Shown here: positions 35,325 through 46,665 of the stretch, piece after piece
Layout: each line of letters opens with the position of its first letter
Position numbering within the stretch: the stretch's first letter is position 1
NCBI RefSeq assembly: GCF_029227915.1
Contig: NC_079878.1
Location: forward strand, 13,020,001 to 13,084,000
DNA: 64,000 bases
Reading direction: 5' to 3'
Source of the DNA: Hydractinia symbiolongicarpus
Lineage: Eukaryota; Cnidaria; Hydrozoa; Anthoathecata; Hydractiniidae
The notes under the pieces: generated by a model
Databases searched by the model: none
What the model was told of the DNA's origin: nothing
The model's input: the letters and a program-made list of their open reading frames with translations, nothing else
Position numbers and translations under genes: made by a program

Positions 35325-38300
35325 TTATTTCACCTCCTCCGTCAATTCGTCTTCACTGTTCTGTAGTTCCTCCATCCAATCATTTAGCTCGTTTAAACTC
35401 TCGATATCTGATTGGTGCAGTTTTATATCCAGTGAACGGAAATTTTGCGCGATGTGATTATAATTTATTGAACTAAAAGACAATAACAAAAGCATGTTGA
35501 GGAATTTTTTACAAAAAAATACAAATTAAAAAATAATACAGAATATTATCATAAGAAAAAAACTTTCGTCAATGGTAACATCAAAGAAACGCTCGAATAT
35601 CTATGACAAAAATATTAGCTTAGATAAACTCTCGTGAATATAATAAAATATTTTCAACTTTTGCAAATTCAAATTTTCAAGACTGTTGTCTCGAAATTCG
35701 CAATTCGAATAATCCAAGAATTTGCAACACAATTTATAACAATATACAGAACCAACCGTGGTATGACTGTAACGTTAACATGGATGGCCCATCTCAGCAC
35801 AACATGTGAAATGACGTAATCATAATGGCCAGCAATGGCTGTGATTAATTCAGATTCCAGCACAGGATTATACGACAAACCAAATAATTTCCAACGCGAA
35901 CCTAAATAAGTTATTTAAACTTCTGTTATCACATCTATATACAAGTTAATAAGTTTTAGCACGCAAGTTCGCGAGTCTGTGGTGTTATTTGAAGGAACAT
36001 TTTGTAAACTTTACATAGAAGGTCCCCACCGTTTTCATACCGTGGTGGGTCAAATGGCGCTCTTGGCCATAAAAGGGTTAAATAAACTTTACTTTACTTT
36101 TTGCCTTTTTATTTATGTAATTATGCACAGATTTACCCTTTCAACATCAAAAAGTTGTATCCAAAGATTTAAAGAGATTAAAAAAAACCAAAAAAAAACC
36201 AGAAAACACACTCTCACATCCCAAAAAAAAGAAGTATAAATAAAAAAAAAGTTTTCAATGGGAGTTAAGGTGAGTAAAATTTAATAATTTCAAGCAAATA
36301 TAGTGCAAATAATAACGGCATTACCTAACGTGGAAAAACCCATATATCTGATATTATATTCATCACATATCTTCCTTGTTCCAACATCTTGGTTATAAGG
36401 ATCAAACCAGTTTTGTACAACTGAAACAGGTTCGACCGACCAATTTAACAGCTCGATGATATTTTTCTGGTAAAAATTACTGACACCCAAACTTCGAATT
36501 TTGCCACGATTCTTCATATGTTCCATCGCGCGCCATGATTCTTTCCACGTGCCATGGGGTTCACCTTGAAAACATATTTAACAAGTTTTTTACACGATTT
36601 ACATACATTACCAAGTTATATCGGTTTTAAATTCTAATTTTAACAAAATTTCCAGATACAGGTGTTTTAGGCAAAATAAAACTTCTTTCAGGGTTGATTT
36701 GCGCATGTCCAAAAACATATTACGCATGTGCAGTTTGCACAACCACGATGTGTAGGCTTCATGTAAATGCAACGATGGCGAATTTGGTAAAAGGCTACTG
36801 AAGATGAATTTATTGTACATGTCATGATTATTTGCGACTTAACGATCAAAAATCTTGATGTGCAAAAACTCCGAAGGTTTGTTACTTTACAATGAAAGAA
36901 TAATATAAAAGGAATCGAGTTTATCATGAGCGTTTATTGGGCGTTTAAATCTATAAAGACAAGCCCTTTAAAACTTACCCTCATCGCACGTCAGAAGAAA
37001 ATCGTCGCATTCAATTGAGTGAATTAAAAACAAATCGATATAAGAAGTATTTAAGTTCTTTAGAGATTCTTCTATAGCCAAGATTGTTTCGTTGTATCCT
37101 AAAAACTTCGGATGTAACTTGGTAACAATAAACACTTGTTCACGTGGTATGCCACTTTCACTGAGTGCCTTTCCAACACCTTCCTCACCGTGTGGATAAC
37201 CATACGCAGTATCAAACATCCTGTAGAAACAAAAAAAATCACAACTCCCTGCGTTTTTTTTTGTATACACAGATTGTTTGGTTTAGCATTGTACTTACAT
37301 ACCTGTATCCGATAGTGAGTGCATATTTTACAGTTTCGTACGTTGACTCATTTAATAGAGCTGTCCCAAATCCAAGAACTGGCACTGTGGTAGAAAAGTA
37401 CATGCATTAAATACAGTGCACGTCACGGATGCTTTAACATGGAATCAAATACATTGTTTTATAAACAATAAACTTTTGCGTGGAGTCTATTTTTCAGTGG
37501 ATTTATTTTTGTTACAAATCACAATATATGACTGGTAGCTTATTTATAAATTTTGCTGTGTGGATCTCAAAAATTATGAGAATTCAAAAGTTTTGCGAGG
37601 ATTTGATTTTGCGAATTTCTTCTCTATAATAATACAGAGACTGTGTCTTGTGGGTGTGTCTGTCTGTAACAGGCAAAGTGGATGTGTCCAAATTTCTTTG
37701 ATGTTACCGAAAAATGCATGTCTAATATGTTAAAGTATCTGATGTTACAGCGCGACGTCAATATTACTATTATAACATCAATATCTCTATAATAATAGCC
37801 GTCGTCTGTCTGTCTCTGCGCGGACCCCCCGCCAATTTAGAAAATGATGTTACGGAAACACGAATATCAAATGCGATATATTTTTATCCACTTTGTTGCG
37901 ACGGGTAAATATGAAGGACGGGCGAACCCGTGGATTTTTCCACGGGCTAACGACTAGTCTCTTTAATAATAGCCGTCGTCTGTCTGTCTCTGCGCGGACC
38001 CCCCGCTGAGTTAGAAAATGATGTTGCGGAAACACAAATATCAAATGCGATATATTTTTATCCACTTTGTTGCGAAGGGTAAATATAAAGGACGGGCGAA
38101 CCCTTGGATTTTTCCACGGGCCATCGACTAGTCTATATAATAATACCCCAGTTCTGTGTCTCTGTAACAGATGTGTTCATTTTCCTTTGATGTTGCCGAA
38201 AAATGCGTGGGTAACTAGGGACCACCTAGGACCAATCTGGGCAAGTTTCCCAAACCTGGGTACCCAAATCCGTTTCGGAATGGACGGGTTAATGACGTCA

Positions 38301-41300
38301 TCAAAAAACCTTCAAACCTTAATATCTCTCCAACCGTTTGTCAAAAGTACATAATCCTATACATTTTCTTGATCAGCGTTTCAAGATCTATACGATAAAG
38401 GCAACAGGTATACAAATTACTAAAAAAAAAATTTTAAGTTTTGACGGGCCATTGCTGACATCAGCAAATTTTCTAAACCATATATCTCATTAACCGCTCA
38501 TCAAAAGCACATGATCATATACATGTTCTTGATCAGCAGTTTAAGTTCTGCACAACGCGAAAACAAGGTTCTATTTTTTTTTGTGGATGGGTTGCTTACG
38601 TCATCAAAATTCATATGACGTTTATTTTTCAATTTTATTCTGCCTCAGTGGATTTTTCCATGGGCTTTATCGACTAGTAATACATTCTAAATCAATGGGT
38701 GGTTGGATCCAATTCCAAGCATAATAGTTATATCATATATTATATTATATTATATATGTTATATTATGTCTTATTTGGTTTTTAAGGTAATGTAATAAGA
38801 TAACCTACTTTTATACCCACTGGCTAATACAACATCATCAGGTCTTTTGTTCCGCTTCGGTATTCGTAAATGCAAAATGGCTTCCTCATCATCAAAATCA
38901 ATGGTGAGGGCATCTTTCATCGTCACATCTGTGTGGCTACAAGGTATCTGCTTTGGTTGATTTGAAAGAAATTCTTTATAATGTGAAAGCGCCTAAAAAC
39001 AAACAGGTACAGTAAACAACCGAACAAAGCACTAATTCGTAGAGGTAAAACTTTTCTAATGTTTAATTCTATTTAATTGCTGTAAATTTAACATTGTTTT
39101 CTACAATAAATTCCGCGAAATCGTTTTTTTGTGACTTAAACGTACACAGTTTTGCGGTTAAATTTTTGCGAACCATAGTTACTACAACTAATTTCAAATT
39201 ATTTTAAAAATGTTTTAAAATATACTCGAACTAAAATAACTTTTTACTTTTATTTCTTAAAATAAATATGACACCTTGAAAGAAACCAATTTGGTCCTAT
39301 CATCAATTCAGTGCACTTGAAAAAATGGGGTTGCTTAAAGTTTTTGGACCAATTATAAACAAAGGGGACTATAACTTTCATAATCCTAACTTCAGCTATC
39401 ATTAACGTTTTTTTCAATACAATCTACACAATTTAAAAGTGTTGGTTAAAGGGTATCCTTGCTAAAAAAATTGCCAGTCGACAGGATACCATGCCTAAAC
39501 CAATACATACTGAGCATGTGCAATTGTAATAAAAAAATCTATTTTCATCTAATCATACTCGTACTTAAATACACATCACACATCTTCATACTGCTTTTTA
39601 ACCTTTATTTTTATACTAGGAGTTCTAGGACGGCTTTCCTTTAGGTTTATGGGTTCTCCAATTCAAGCCCTAGGCTTATAAGAGTATTAAATAACCCTCC
39701 CTTTTAACTTTCAGGGGTAAAATCAATTGTTGTATACAACAAACCGCTTCTAGGCATTGGAATAACAAAGGATCGACATTATACCTTTAAGTACGGTATG
39801 TCATGTTTAAATTCATACGAGAATACGTCAAATTCAATTTTAACATAATTAATCCCTTCTGTTGACATCACGTGATACCATAAGTATGCAGGAATGTAGA
39901 AAATATCTCCTAAACAATAAAAAAATACGTAGAAAATATATAACAATTTTTGATATACATAAGTCTATTTAGAAATAAAGCGTCAAATTTAAGCAAATTG
40001 ACTGATTATGTTGATAATACAAGATGGTAAAGTCTAAAGTATGTGCCCAGTTACATGCCTGGAATTTAGTATTCCCTCACACATCCATGAAACGAAAAGT
40101 GAAAAAGGTTTGTACAATGCAAAAAAAATAACCAACAAAACACAACAAGCTTGAGAAAATTATTTTGAGCATAAAAAACAATAATTCAAAGTTGCATATA
40201 TATTTGTTGTACTCGTTTAGCTCTGATTCATTGCACAACAATTCCTGGACATAAATTCTGTGATCAAAACAAGAGTTTAAGTTTACTAAATACTCCTGAG
40301 CTCAAGACAAAATATTAAAAAAGGTACTTGCATCTGTTAAATCTATGAAATGAATGAAAAATCGAATGAAAATCAAATGAAAATGACTTTTAGGGCTAAT
40401 TTTACAACCACTATTTTCTGAGAGAAAAAATAAATGTGTTTTTAATTTTTTAATTTTGTGTAAGAACTTTTCTACTCACTCTCGAACTCAAATAGAGAAA
40501 ATATTCTTTTGGTCAATAATTTCTTTTGAATTTTATTCTCCTGAAAAATGTTGGTGGTGCTTACATTAAAAACAACATTTTATTGATACATACCTGGCTG
40601 TAAATCGATAACTTGATAAGGCACATCCAAAATTTCTGGATACTTATTCACATCCACATGTGCAGTGTCAACTGACTTGAGATTCTCTCCACTCAACGAA
40701 TTATTCGTAGCAAACAGCAAAACATATTGTGATGTTGCAAACGAAGCCAGAAGAATATCGGAACTAGCAAACTTGATGTGTTGGCTAGGATCATTATTCA
40801 TGTGTAAACGAACTGAAGAAATTTCTAAAAGGTGTCAAACAGAAAATTAATAAAACTGAAAATGATAACATCGACTATGATAAATATTTGCTTCTATTCC
40901 GCTATTTCACTAATTTTTTTGGAAAAGAAAGTTCTTATGAAAATTAAATGGCTTTAATCCAGTCCCTTCGAATGTCTTTGTCAAGAATAAACATTCAATA
41001 AATAAAGTAATGTTGAGTAAACACTAAAATCGTTTCATTTATGCAATCATTGTCCAAAGTTAGAAAAGAGTACATGTTACTAAATTTGCTTACAGTTTCT
41101 CTAATATTAAGGTTCACTTAGACGATAATGAAGGTACAATAGAATTTATTCGATTATGAATATGATGTGGAGACTTACTTTTCGCTAATTCATTACATTG
41201 TAATACCAGTGGCAGGTACACCCCTTGCAGTAATTTGCTATCGTTTGGAATAATTGTATTTACTTGATGCTTAAACTCAATAATTTTTCCAAATAGTTTC

Positions 41301-43904
41301 TCATGCGGACTATCCAGCACTGGCAATTTTTCATGGGTAAATATTTCATAGACATAACTTAAGTTGTGCCATTTTCCATTGATGGGCCAATGACGTGAAA
41401 CTCCTAAGAAGTAAAAATTAATAAAGATTTTATAACAAACTTTTTGAAAAAAAACCTGTAAAAATGACAAGCACAGTAAATGATTAGACAAAACGAGATA
41501 TAACTTAAATTATATGTCGAGAAAAAACTTTTTATCAGCGTATAGCTTTATTGTTTGCATTACTGCTTAGAGCTCAGCCTTCCTAATTTACGTTGGTACT
41601 CGGCAATGTCTTATGAAAACAAAACAGACAAAGAAAAAGCATTCCACGTCAGCAATTTTAATAATCTTTTAACTAGCTTAATAATCCAGATTGTATTTTT
41701 GAAGGTTGTTACTGTCAATTTAATTACGCCGCATAGATTTTGATCTAGATATAAATTTTGACATTTTGACATTTTCCATATAGATTAGGGTTCGAATTAG
41801 AAATACAAAGTTGGGTTCGAAAAAATGTGCTGCTTGTAGAAAAAACCTCATTGCAGCTGTGTTTGGGAAGGATTGTAGCCCACTTGTCATTGATCTCTTG
41901 TGTTAATGGTTATTTCGTTGCAACAACCAATATAGACATGAAATACAAACAATTGATGAAAAAATGGGATTTACAATTAAATCCCTAAGACAGCATTTCG
42001 ATTTGCAAATTACGAATAGCAACTTGCAAATGTAAACCCTGTAGATAACACAAGAGTAAAACAATATCACTGGTCCTTGTAAATATAGAGAAAGATGAAA
42101 AGTTGGTTCAAAATTAGTGTTGGTATGAAGAATAACTAGATTGTTAAAAAGTTATAAAGTAAGACATTGATTGTTAGAAAGGTGTTGGTCTGCATCAGAA
42201 AGTACATAAAGAAGAGTATTGGATAAAAAGACCACTGAGAAAGAAAGAGTTAGTGACTTTAGATCAGTTATTACAGAGTTAAACTAATTATGGTACTCAT
42301 TTGCCTCCTAAGTTTTTTAAAACCCCAAATTGAGATCAATGTTGGTTTAGCAAAGACATTTATAAGAGGATCTTATACAAAAGTACTTACAAAATGTTAT
42401 TGCACACAGTTCTCTATTGTATATCTGAAAAATAAATCATACCTTTAAGGAGAACAGGAGAATACTGAAGAATATATCGTTTGTAGAAATCACTTCCGCC
42501 TGGACTAAATTGAAGTGATGCTATAGACAGACTTTCTGGAATTCTCTGTTTACCAAGAGGAAGCATGTGACCTAATAAGGCAAAAAAAGACAATCGCTAA
42601 AAAATACAACAGCACAAGCCGTAAACAGTTTTTACACAAATTAAAAACAAAGTTCAATATTTTTTTTGTTCTCTAAAGATACAGTAATCCCTTTTGACAC
42701 ACAGTAGATTTAAAACATTTCAAAATTACTAGATATTTTTTCTTTAGAAAGTATATATCTTCTGAAAAAAAGAGTAATTGGTCCACAGAATGATGCATTT
42801 TATATATTATAAGGAAATTTAAAATAGGAGAAAAAATCAGAACTAGAAAAATACACCCTTTTTCACACTTTGATAACTCATATATATTTTTCTTCACAAA
42901 AAGCACAGGATCAAATTGTACATTTTTTCAAAAAAAAAAATGTTTAAAAAATTTGCTATTTTTCTCTAAAGTTACCAACAAAACTTATTTTTGGCATTAT
43001 AAAAAGAAGGTCAATGACACAAAAAAGTCTCAATGACACAACAGTGATTATTGTGTCACATTTCGACAAAATAGAGGAAAGAAAGAAATTGCAATAAAAA
43101 ATTACTTCTCCTTCAATCTGTTAAAATGTGTCAAAAAATTTACATTTGGTATGTAAAGTGTAAAACTTTTCAAAAACTGACTTAAAAACCGTCAAAATAG
43201 TTAATCAGATTTGCCAGTTAAATTTTTTCTACCAACTGAAATAAGACAATATAGACATTTATATATTTATTTGTGTTTCTATGGTTTAAAAGGCAGGGTA
43301 AGAGGGGGTAAGTTGTGCATATTTAGGTTATGCTGGTATTCTAAAGTATTACTTTGCTATTTATGACTTTATCTATTATAAGCTGTACTTGTTGGTAGTT
43401 TGTTGTTGCCTTTGTTGACAGTTAACTTAGAAGCTGTCTTTGTCAACACTTTGTTTAGAAGTTGTATCTGTCAACACTTTGTTTAGAACAAAAATTGCTA
43501 AATTATGGCACATCCACATCCTTTGCGAGCTTTAATTACAGTCAAACTTGTACTTTTGTTGTTTCAGCTTTTCTAATTCATATTTTCTTTTTATAGTTGG
43601 GCAACTTGAAATTACAAAAGTTTTGCTTTTATTTTTTCTCTCATTTTAACTACTGGTTGATGTATGGGGGTGTGCAATTTGAAAACCAAAATATATGTTG
43701 CCAACAGGAAACATAATTTTGACAACATGGGGCAGGCAAATTACATGTCACAGTTACCAACGTGAAATAAGTCGAATTAGAAGGCTGTGTTTTTTTTCTG
43801 AGTTGACAGGAATTAAACATAAACAGATATTTTCTCTTACCAACATGATTTTCCAACAAAACCGGAGTTACTGATGCACACAACCAAACAAACATGGAAA
43901 GCAT
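35325..43904 (-). CDS. Fusion protein: signal peptide + JmjC/cupin-like domain + aldo-keto reductase
   Basis: Eleven minus-strand exons (43841-43904, 42443-42571, 41179-41403, 40594-40824, 39785-39909, 38809-38992, 37303-37384, 36979-37220, 36325-36564, 35757-35901, 35325-35472), all GT/AG and phase-matched, encode about 604 residues. Residues 1-20 look like a signal peptide (MLSMFVWLCASVTPVLLEN). Residues about 22-258 resemble a JmjC/cupin-8 domain: YKRYILQYSPVLLKGVSRHW, ASFATSQYVLLFA and LQPGDIFYIPAYLWYHV. The expected HxD iron pair is not clear (best match HIK), while the distal His of LWYHV is kept. Residues about 259-319 are a linker. Residues about 320-604 are a full aldo-keto reductase starting MPVLGFGTA, with the catalytic tetrad Asp and Tyr in FDTAYGY, Lys in VTKLHP and His in LFLIHS, plus IRSLGVSNF and VLRWAIHVNVTVIPRS. 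Such reductases use NADPH on carbonyls and are usually cytosolic, so a signal peptide is odd. Substrate unknown. Confidence 0.85.
37621..37783 (+). mobile_element. Helitron-like 5' fragment
   Basis: Begins TCTCTATAATAATACAGAGA and continues with the CTTTGATGTTACCGAAAAATG block shared with the unit at 38132, but has no terminal hairpin or CTAG. It abuts the intact unit starting at 37784. Lies in intron 6 of the fusion gene. Confidence 0.55.
37784..37957 (+). mobile_element. Helitron-like unit 1 (174 bases)
   Basis: Starts TC (TCTCTATAATAATAGCC) after A and ends CTAG, preceded by the hairpin CCCGTGG-ATTTTT-CCACGGG. These are the hallmarks of Helitron ends. There are no target-site duplications and no coding capacity. 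Confidence 0.75.
37958..38131 (+). mobile_element. Helitron-like unit 2 (174 bases), head to tail with unit 1
   Basis: Same length and nearly the same sequence as unit 1 (shared GTCGTCTGTCTGTCTCTGCG, AATATCAAATGCGATATATT). Its TC start follows the CTAG of unit 1 with no base between. Ends with hairpin CCTTGG-ATTTTT-CCACGG and CTAG. Confidence 0.75.
38132..38677 (+). mobile_element. Helitron-like unit 3 (546 bases)
   Basis: Starts TCTATATAATAATACCCCAG directly after the CTAG of unit 2 and ends with hairpin TGG-ATTTTT-CCA plus CGACTAG followed by T. It is longer, with an unrelated interior containing internal repeats (CATGTTCTTGATCAGC-like twice, at about 38362 and 38524). No ORF. Confidence 0.7.
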
Positions 43905-44759
43905 TGCAACAAATCTATATACAGTCTAAAAATAATTCAATTCAACATAACAGCAATAACATATTTCTTATGCCACAGGCATTTAGTGATAGCATATTTA
44001 TTATGTTAAAAAGAGCCTTTACACCTGCTTCAATTGATGGTTTTGTTTGAGAATACTCTTGAGAAAAAATGAAAAAATGTAAATTTTTTTATATGCAAAA
44101 ACACTTAAAACATAAAAAGAATTTAAGTTTTAAAAAATTATAGTCTACTCATAAATATATAATATCCTCACTTCTTATTTATCCATATATAACGATATAA
44201 TACACACGTCTAAGTCAGAAAAATATTGTAAAGCAATATTTACAACTAGAGTTGTCTCTTTTCTCTTTTCTATAACAAAGAGGTTGTGAAATTAGTTTTT
44301 TTTTCTATTTTTTATCTTTGTACCTGTCAAGACAACTGCTAAACACCGTGATTGATGTGAGATGGGAAAATAACAAAATAACAAAACGATAATGAAGTAA
44401 AATCAGTAAATAAGATTTTCCATCACTTCTCCATGTTGCAGATCAAGTGTTTTATTTAGTTTTACATTACTTGTTAAACAATTATCCATATCGAATAGGA
44501 CATTTTAAATTTAATTTTGTATGTTTCATCTAAAATAAAACATTATATAGTATAATATAATCAGCTGAATAGGCTAAATATTTCCACTTAATCACTCCAG
44601 CTGTTTATATTAATTCCAGGTTTATATAAGTTTTTGCATAGGTTATACCATGGTCTCAATGATCCTATGTACTTTGCCAAACCTTGTGGAGATACTCATT
44701 CTCCATATGCCCCACTTTTAGCACACAATAGCCTAGACTTTAAACTACAGTGTAGCATG
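43905..44759. other. Upstream region of the fusion gene
   Basis: AT-rich, no exon recognised; should hold the promoter. A TTTTTAG followed by an in-frame open stretch lies just above the start codon, so an alternative upstream exon cannot be excluded. Confidence 0.5.
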
Positions 44760-45245
44760 GAGCATATTTTTCTGTAGCAGACTTTAGTGAGGCGCATCAA
44801 TGTCTGTTGTACAGTGTAGCAGGCCCTTCCTTTCCCTGTTAAAATGTAGTAATTTTTCGTAGTGATGCTTAGTAATACGTTATTTTCTGTAGCAGGCCAT
44901 AGTAGAACGTATTTCTCTGTAGTAGATTGTAGTAGAGCGTATTTCCTTGTAGTAGACTGAAGTACAGCATAGAAGCCTGCAGTAAAGTGTAGTAGCCTGT
45001 AGTAGAACGTAGTAGAGCGTGTTTCTCAGTATTAAAGTGTAATAGGCTGTAATAAGCGTAATAGCCTGTCGTGGAGTGCATTAGAGCATAGTAGAGTGTA
45101 GTAGCCTGTAGTAGAATGTAGTAAAACGTATTTCTCTGTAATAGAGCGTTGTAGCCTGTAGTAGAGTGTATTTCTCTGTAGTAGTGTAGTATATTGTAGT
45201 AGAGTGTAATTCTCAGTAGTAGAGTGTATTAGCCTGTAGTAGATG
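44760..45245 (+). repeat. Degenerate GTAGTAGAGTGTA minisatellite
   Basis: Close to 500 bases of imperfect short repeats built from GTAGTAGAGTGTA, GTAGCCTGTAGTAGA and GTATTTCTCTGTAGTAG blocks with irregular spacing. Frames through it (for example minus 44869-45081, Tyr/Leu-rich) are by-products. Confidence 0.85.
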
Positions 45246-45541
45246 GATGATGAATTTCATGTGTCATCAAGAAAAAAGTAAGCAGAATAAAACCTTTTCA
45301 AACACACACATTCATTACTTTTTTCTCATAATATCTCACTAGATTTTTATGCTCTAGAATCATACACAATCTCTTTATTCTTGATGATGACGGTCCATTT
45401 GATGGCAATTGAGGGATATCACTTTTCTTCTTGCCACACTTAACAACTGAAGATAGTGATACCTTAGTATTGCAAATATGCCTATTGTACTGCAATTTTT
45501 GATTGTGAAATATCACATTATAATACTGCTTCAGCTAATTG

Positions 45542-45842
45542 TGGTGATTTAGAAGATGTCCATCATAGCATGCTTCTAATTAAGAGGCGGTGAAGGCCTT
45601 CATTGGCTTCTGTCCCTTGTCCCGGAGGAATACAAGACAAGCAACCTTTTCCCACATGACCCATCAATTTTTTGAGTTCTCCAATAAAATTTTTTGGTTT
45701 TCCAACAGGGAATTGTTTGATGAGTTCCTTGTTGGTACAAATTTTCAATATTTTGTACAATTTCTTCCAGTTGTGGAGTGTTCATTGAACGTACATGGCC
45801 GATGTCCTCTGTGTGTCGGAAAAATGTAACTTCATTACCCAA
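45542..45842 (-). pseudogene. Broken transposon-type ORF, family not identified
   Basis: Two overlapping minus-strand frames read as one protein with a frameshift near 45720: first HVRSMNTPQLEEIVQNIENL, then KPKNFIGELKKLMGHVGKG followed by CLSCIPPGQGTEANEGLHRL. The composition looks like a conserved domain, and the Pro-Pro-Gly...Asn-Glu...His-Arg pattern reminds me of transposon-encoded proteins of cnidarians. I cannot name the family. The fragment is bounded by a minisatellite on one side and an RT fragment on the other, so it is most likely a relic. Confidence 0.5.
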
Positions 45843-45879
45843 TGAAAAATTTTGAGAATATAATATAAGGAGAATATAA

Positions 45880-46665
45880 GAAAACAGCCGGAAGATTGAA
45901 CCTTCTTAGAAAAATGCGACCATTTCTGAGTTTTAAAGCTGCATATAAAATCTATCAGATGGTAATTGAACCCATTTTATTGTATAGTTCTCTTTTAAAT
46001 TTAAAATTAACGATGACCCAACAAAAAAAGTTACAATCAATAGAAAATCGACCCGGACAAATAGTTAGAGGAAAAAATATGATTGGGAGTATTGAAGGAA
46101 AGATGAAAAATGGGCATGCGTTTTGGTAAAAAGCTGTTTGACGAGCACTGTCTGCGGAAATTTCAATAATTATTTTGTTATCAATGAGCATTCAATTAAC
46201 ACACGGAATCGAAATATGTTAGTGAAATTACCACGTATAAAATTGGAGTTCGGAAAAAGATCCTTCAAATATCTTGGTGCAGCATTGACTTACCATTAAA
46301 AATACGTTGTTGCAATAACTTATTTCAGTTCAAAAAATTAGTTTATCAACATTTTATGTAAATATTTGCTTTTAAAATATGTTTTATATGTTTTTAGTAA
46401 TTATTTAAGTAGCTTCTGTTTCTAACTATTGCGCATTTGGTTTCACATTTTTCTTTTTTCTTTTTTTCTTGGTATGTACATGCATTTTATACCCATTTGT
46501 TAGCTAACTCATGAGCGGTTATTTAGTAGATAATTTATATTTTATTATATTTTTCTTTCATTTATATATTTTTACTGACAGGGCACACAATGATAGCAGT
46601 AGTTCATTTTACTGAAGTGTAAAAAATCCTGTATAAACATTGTTTAATAATAATAATAATAAAAA
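45880..46665 (+). pseudogene. 3' end of a non-LTR retrotransposon (RT C-terminus)
   Basis: Open stretch 45896-46129 reads RKMRPFLSFKAAYKIYQMVI followed by EPILLYSSLL, a typical thumb-side end of a LINE reverse transcriptase. After a frameshift the sequence reads NTRNRNMLVKLPRIKLEFGK and RSFKYLGA, the usual last conserved block. Stops interrupt it. A (TAA)n tail at about 46647-46665 is typical of CR1/L2/jockey-type 3' ends. The element is 5' truncated; there is no polymerase core or endonuclease here. Confidence 0.75.

Noticed and set aside
37850-38065. 71-codon minus-strand ORF
   Set aside because: It spans the junction of two tandem Helitron-like units and repeats the same peptide at both ends; a by-product of the duplication.
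44869-45081. Tyr/Leu-rich minus-strand ORF
   Set aside because: Lies wholly inside a degenerate minisatellite.
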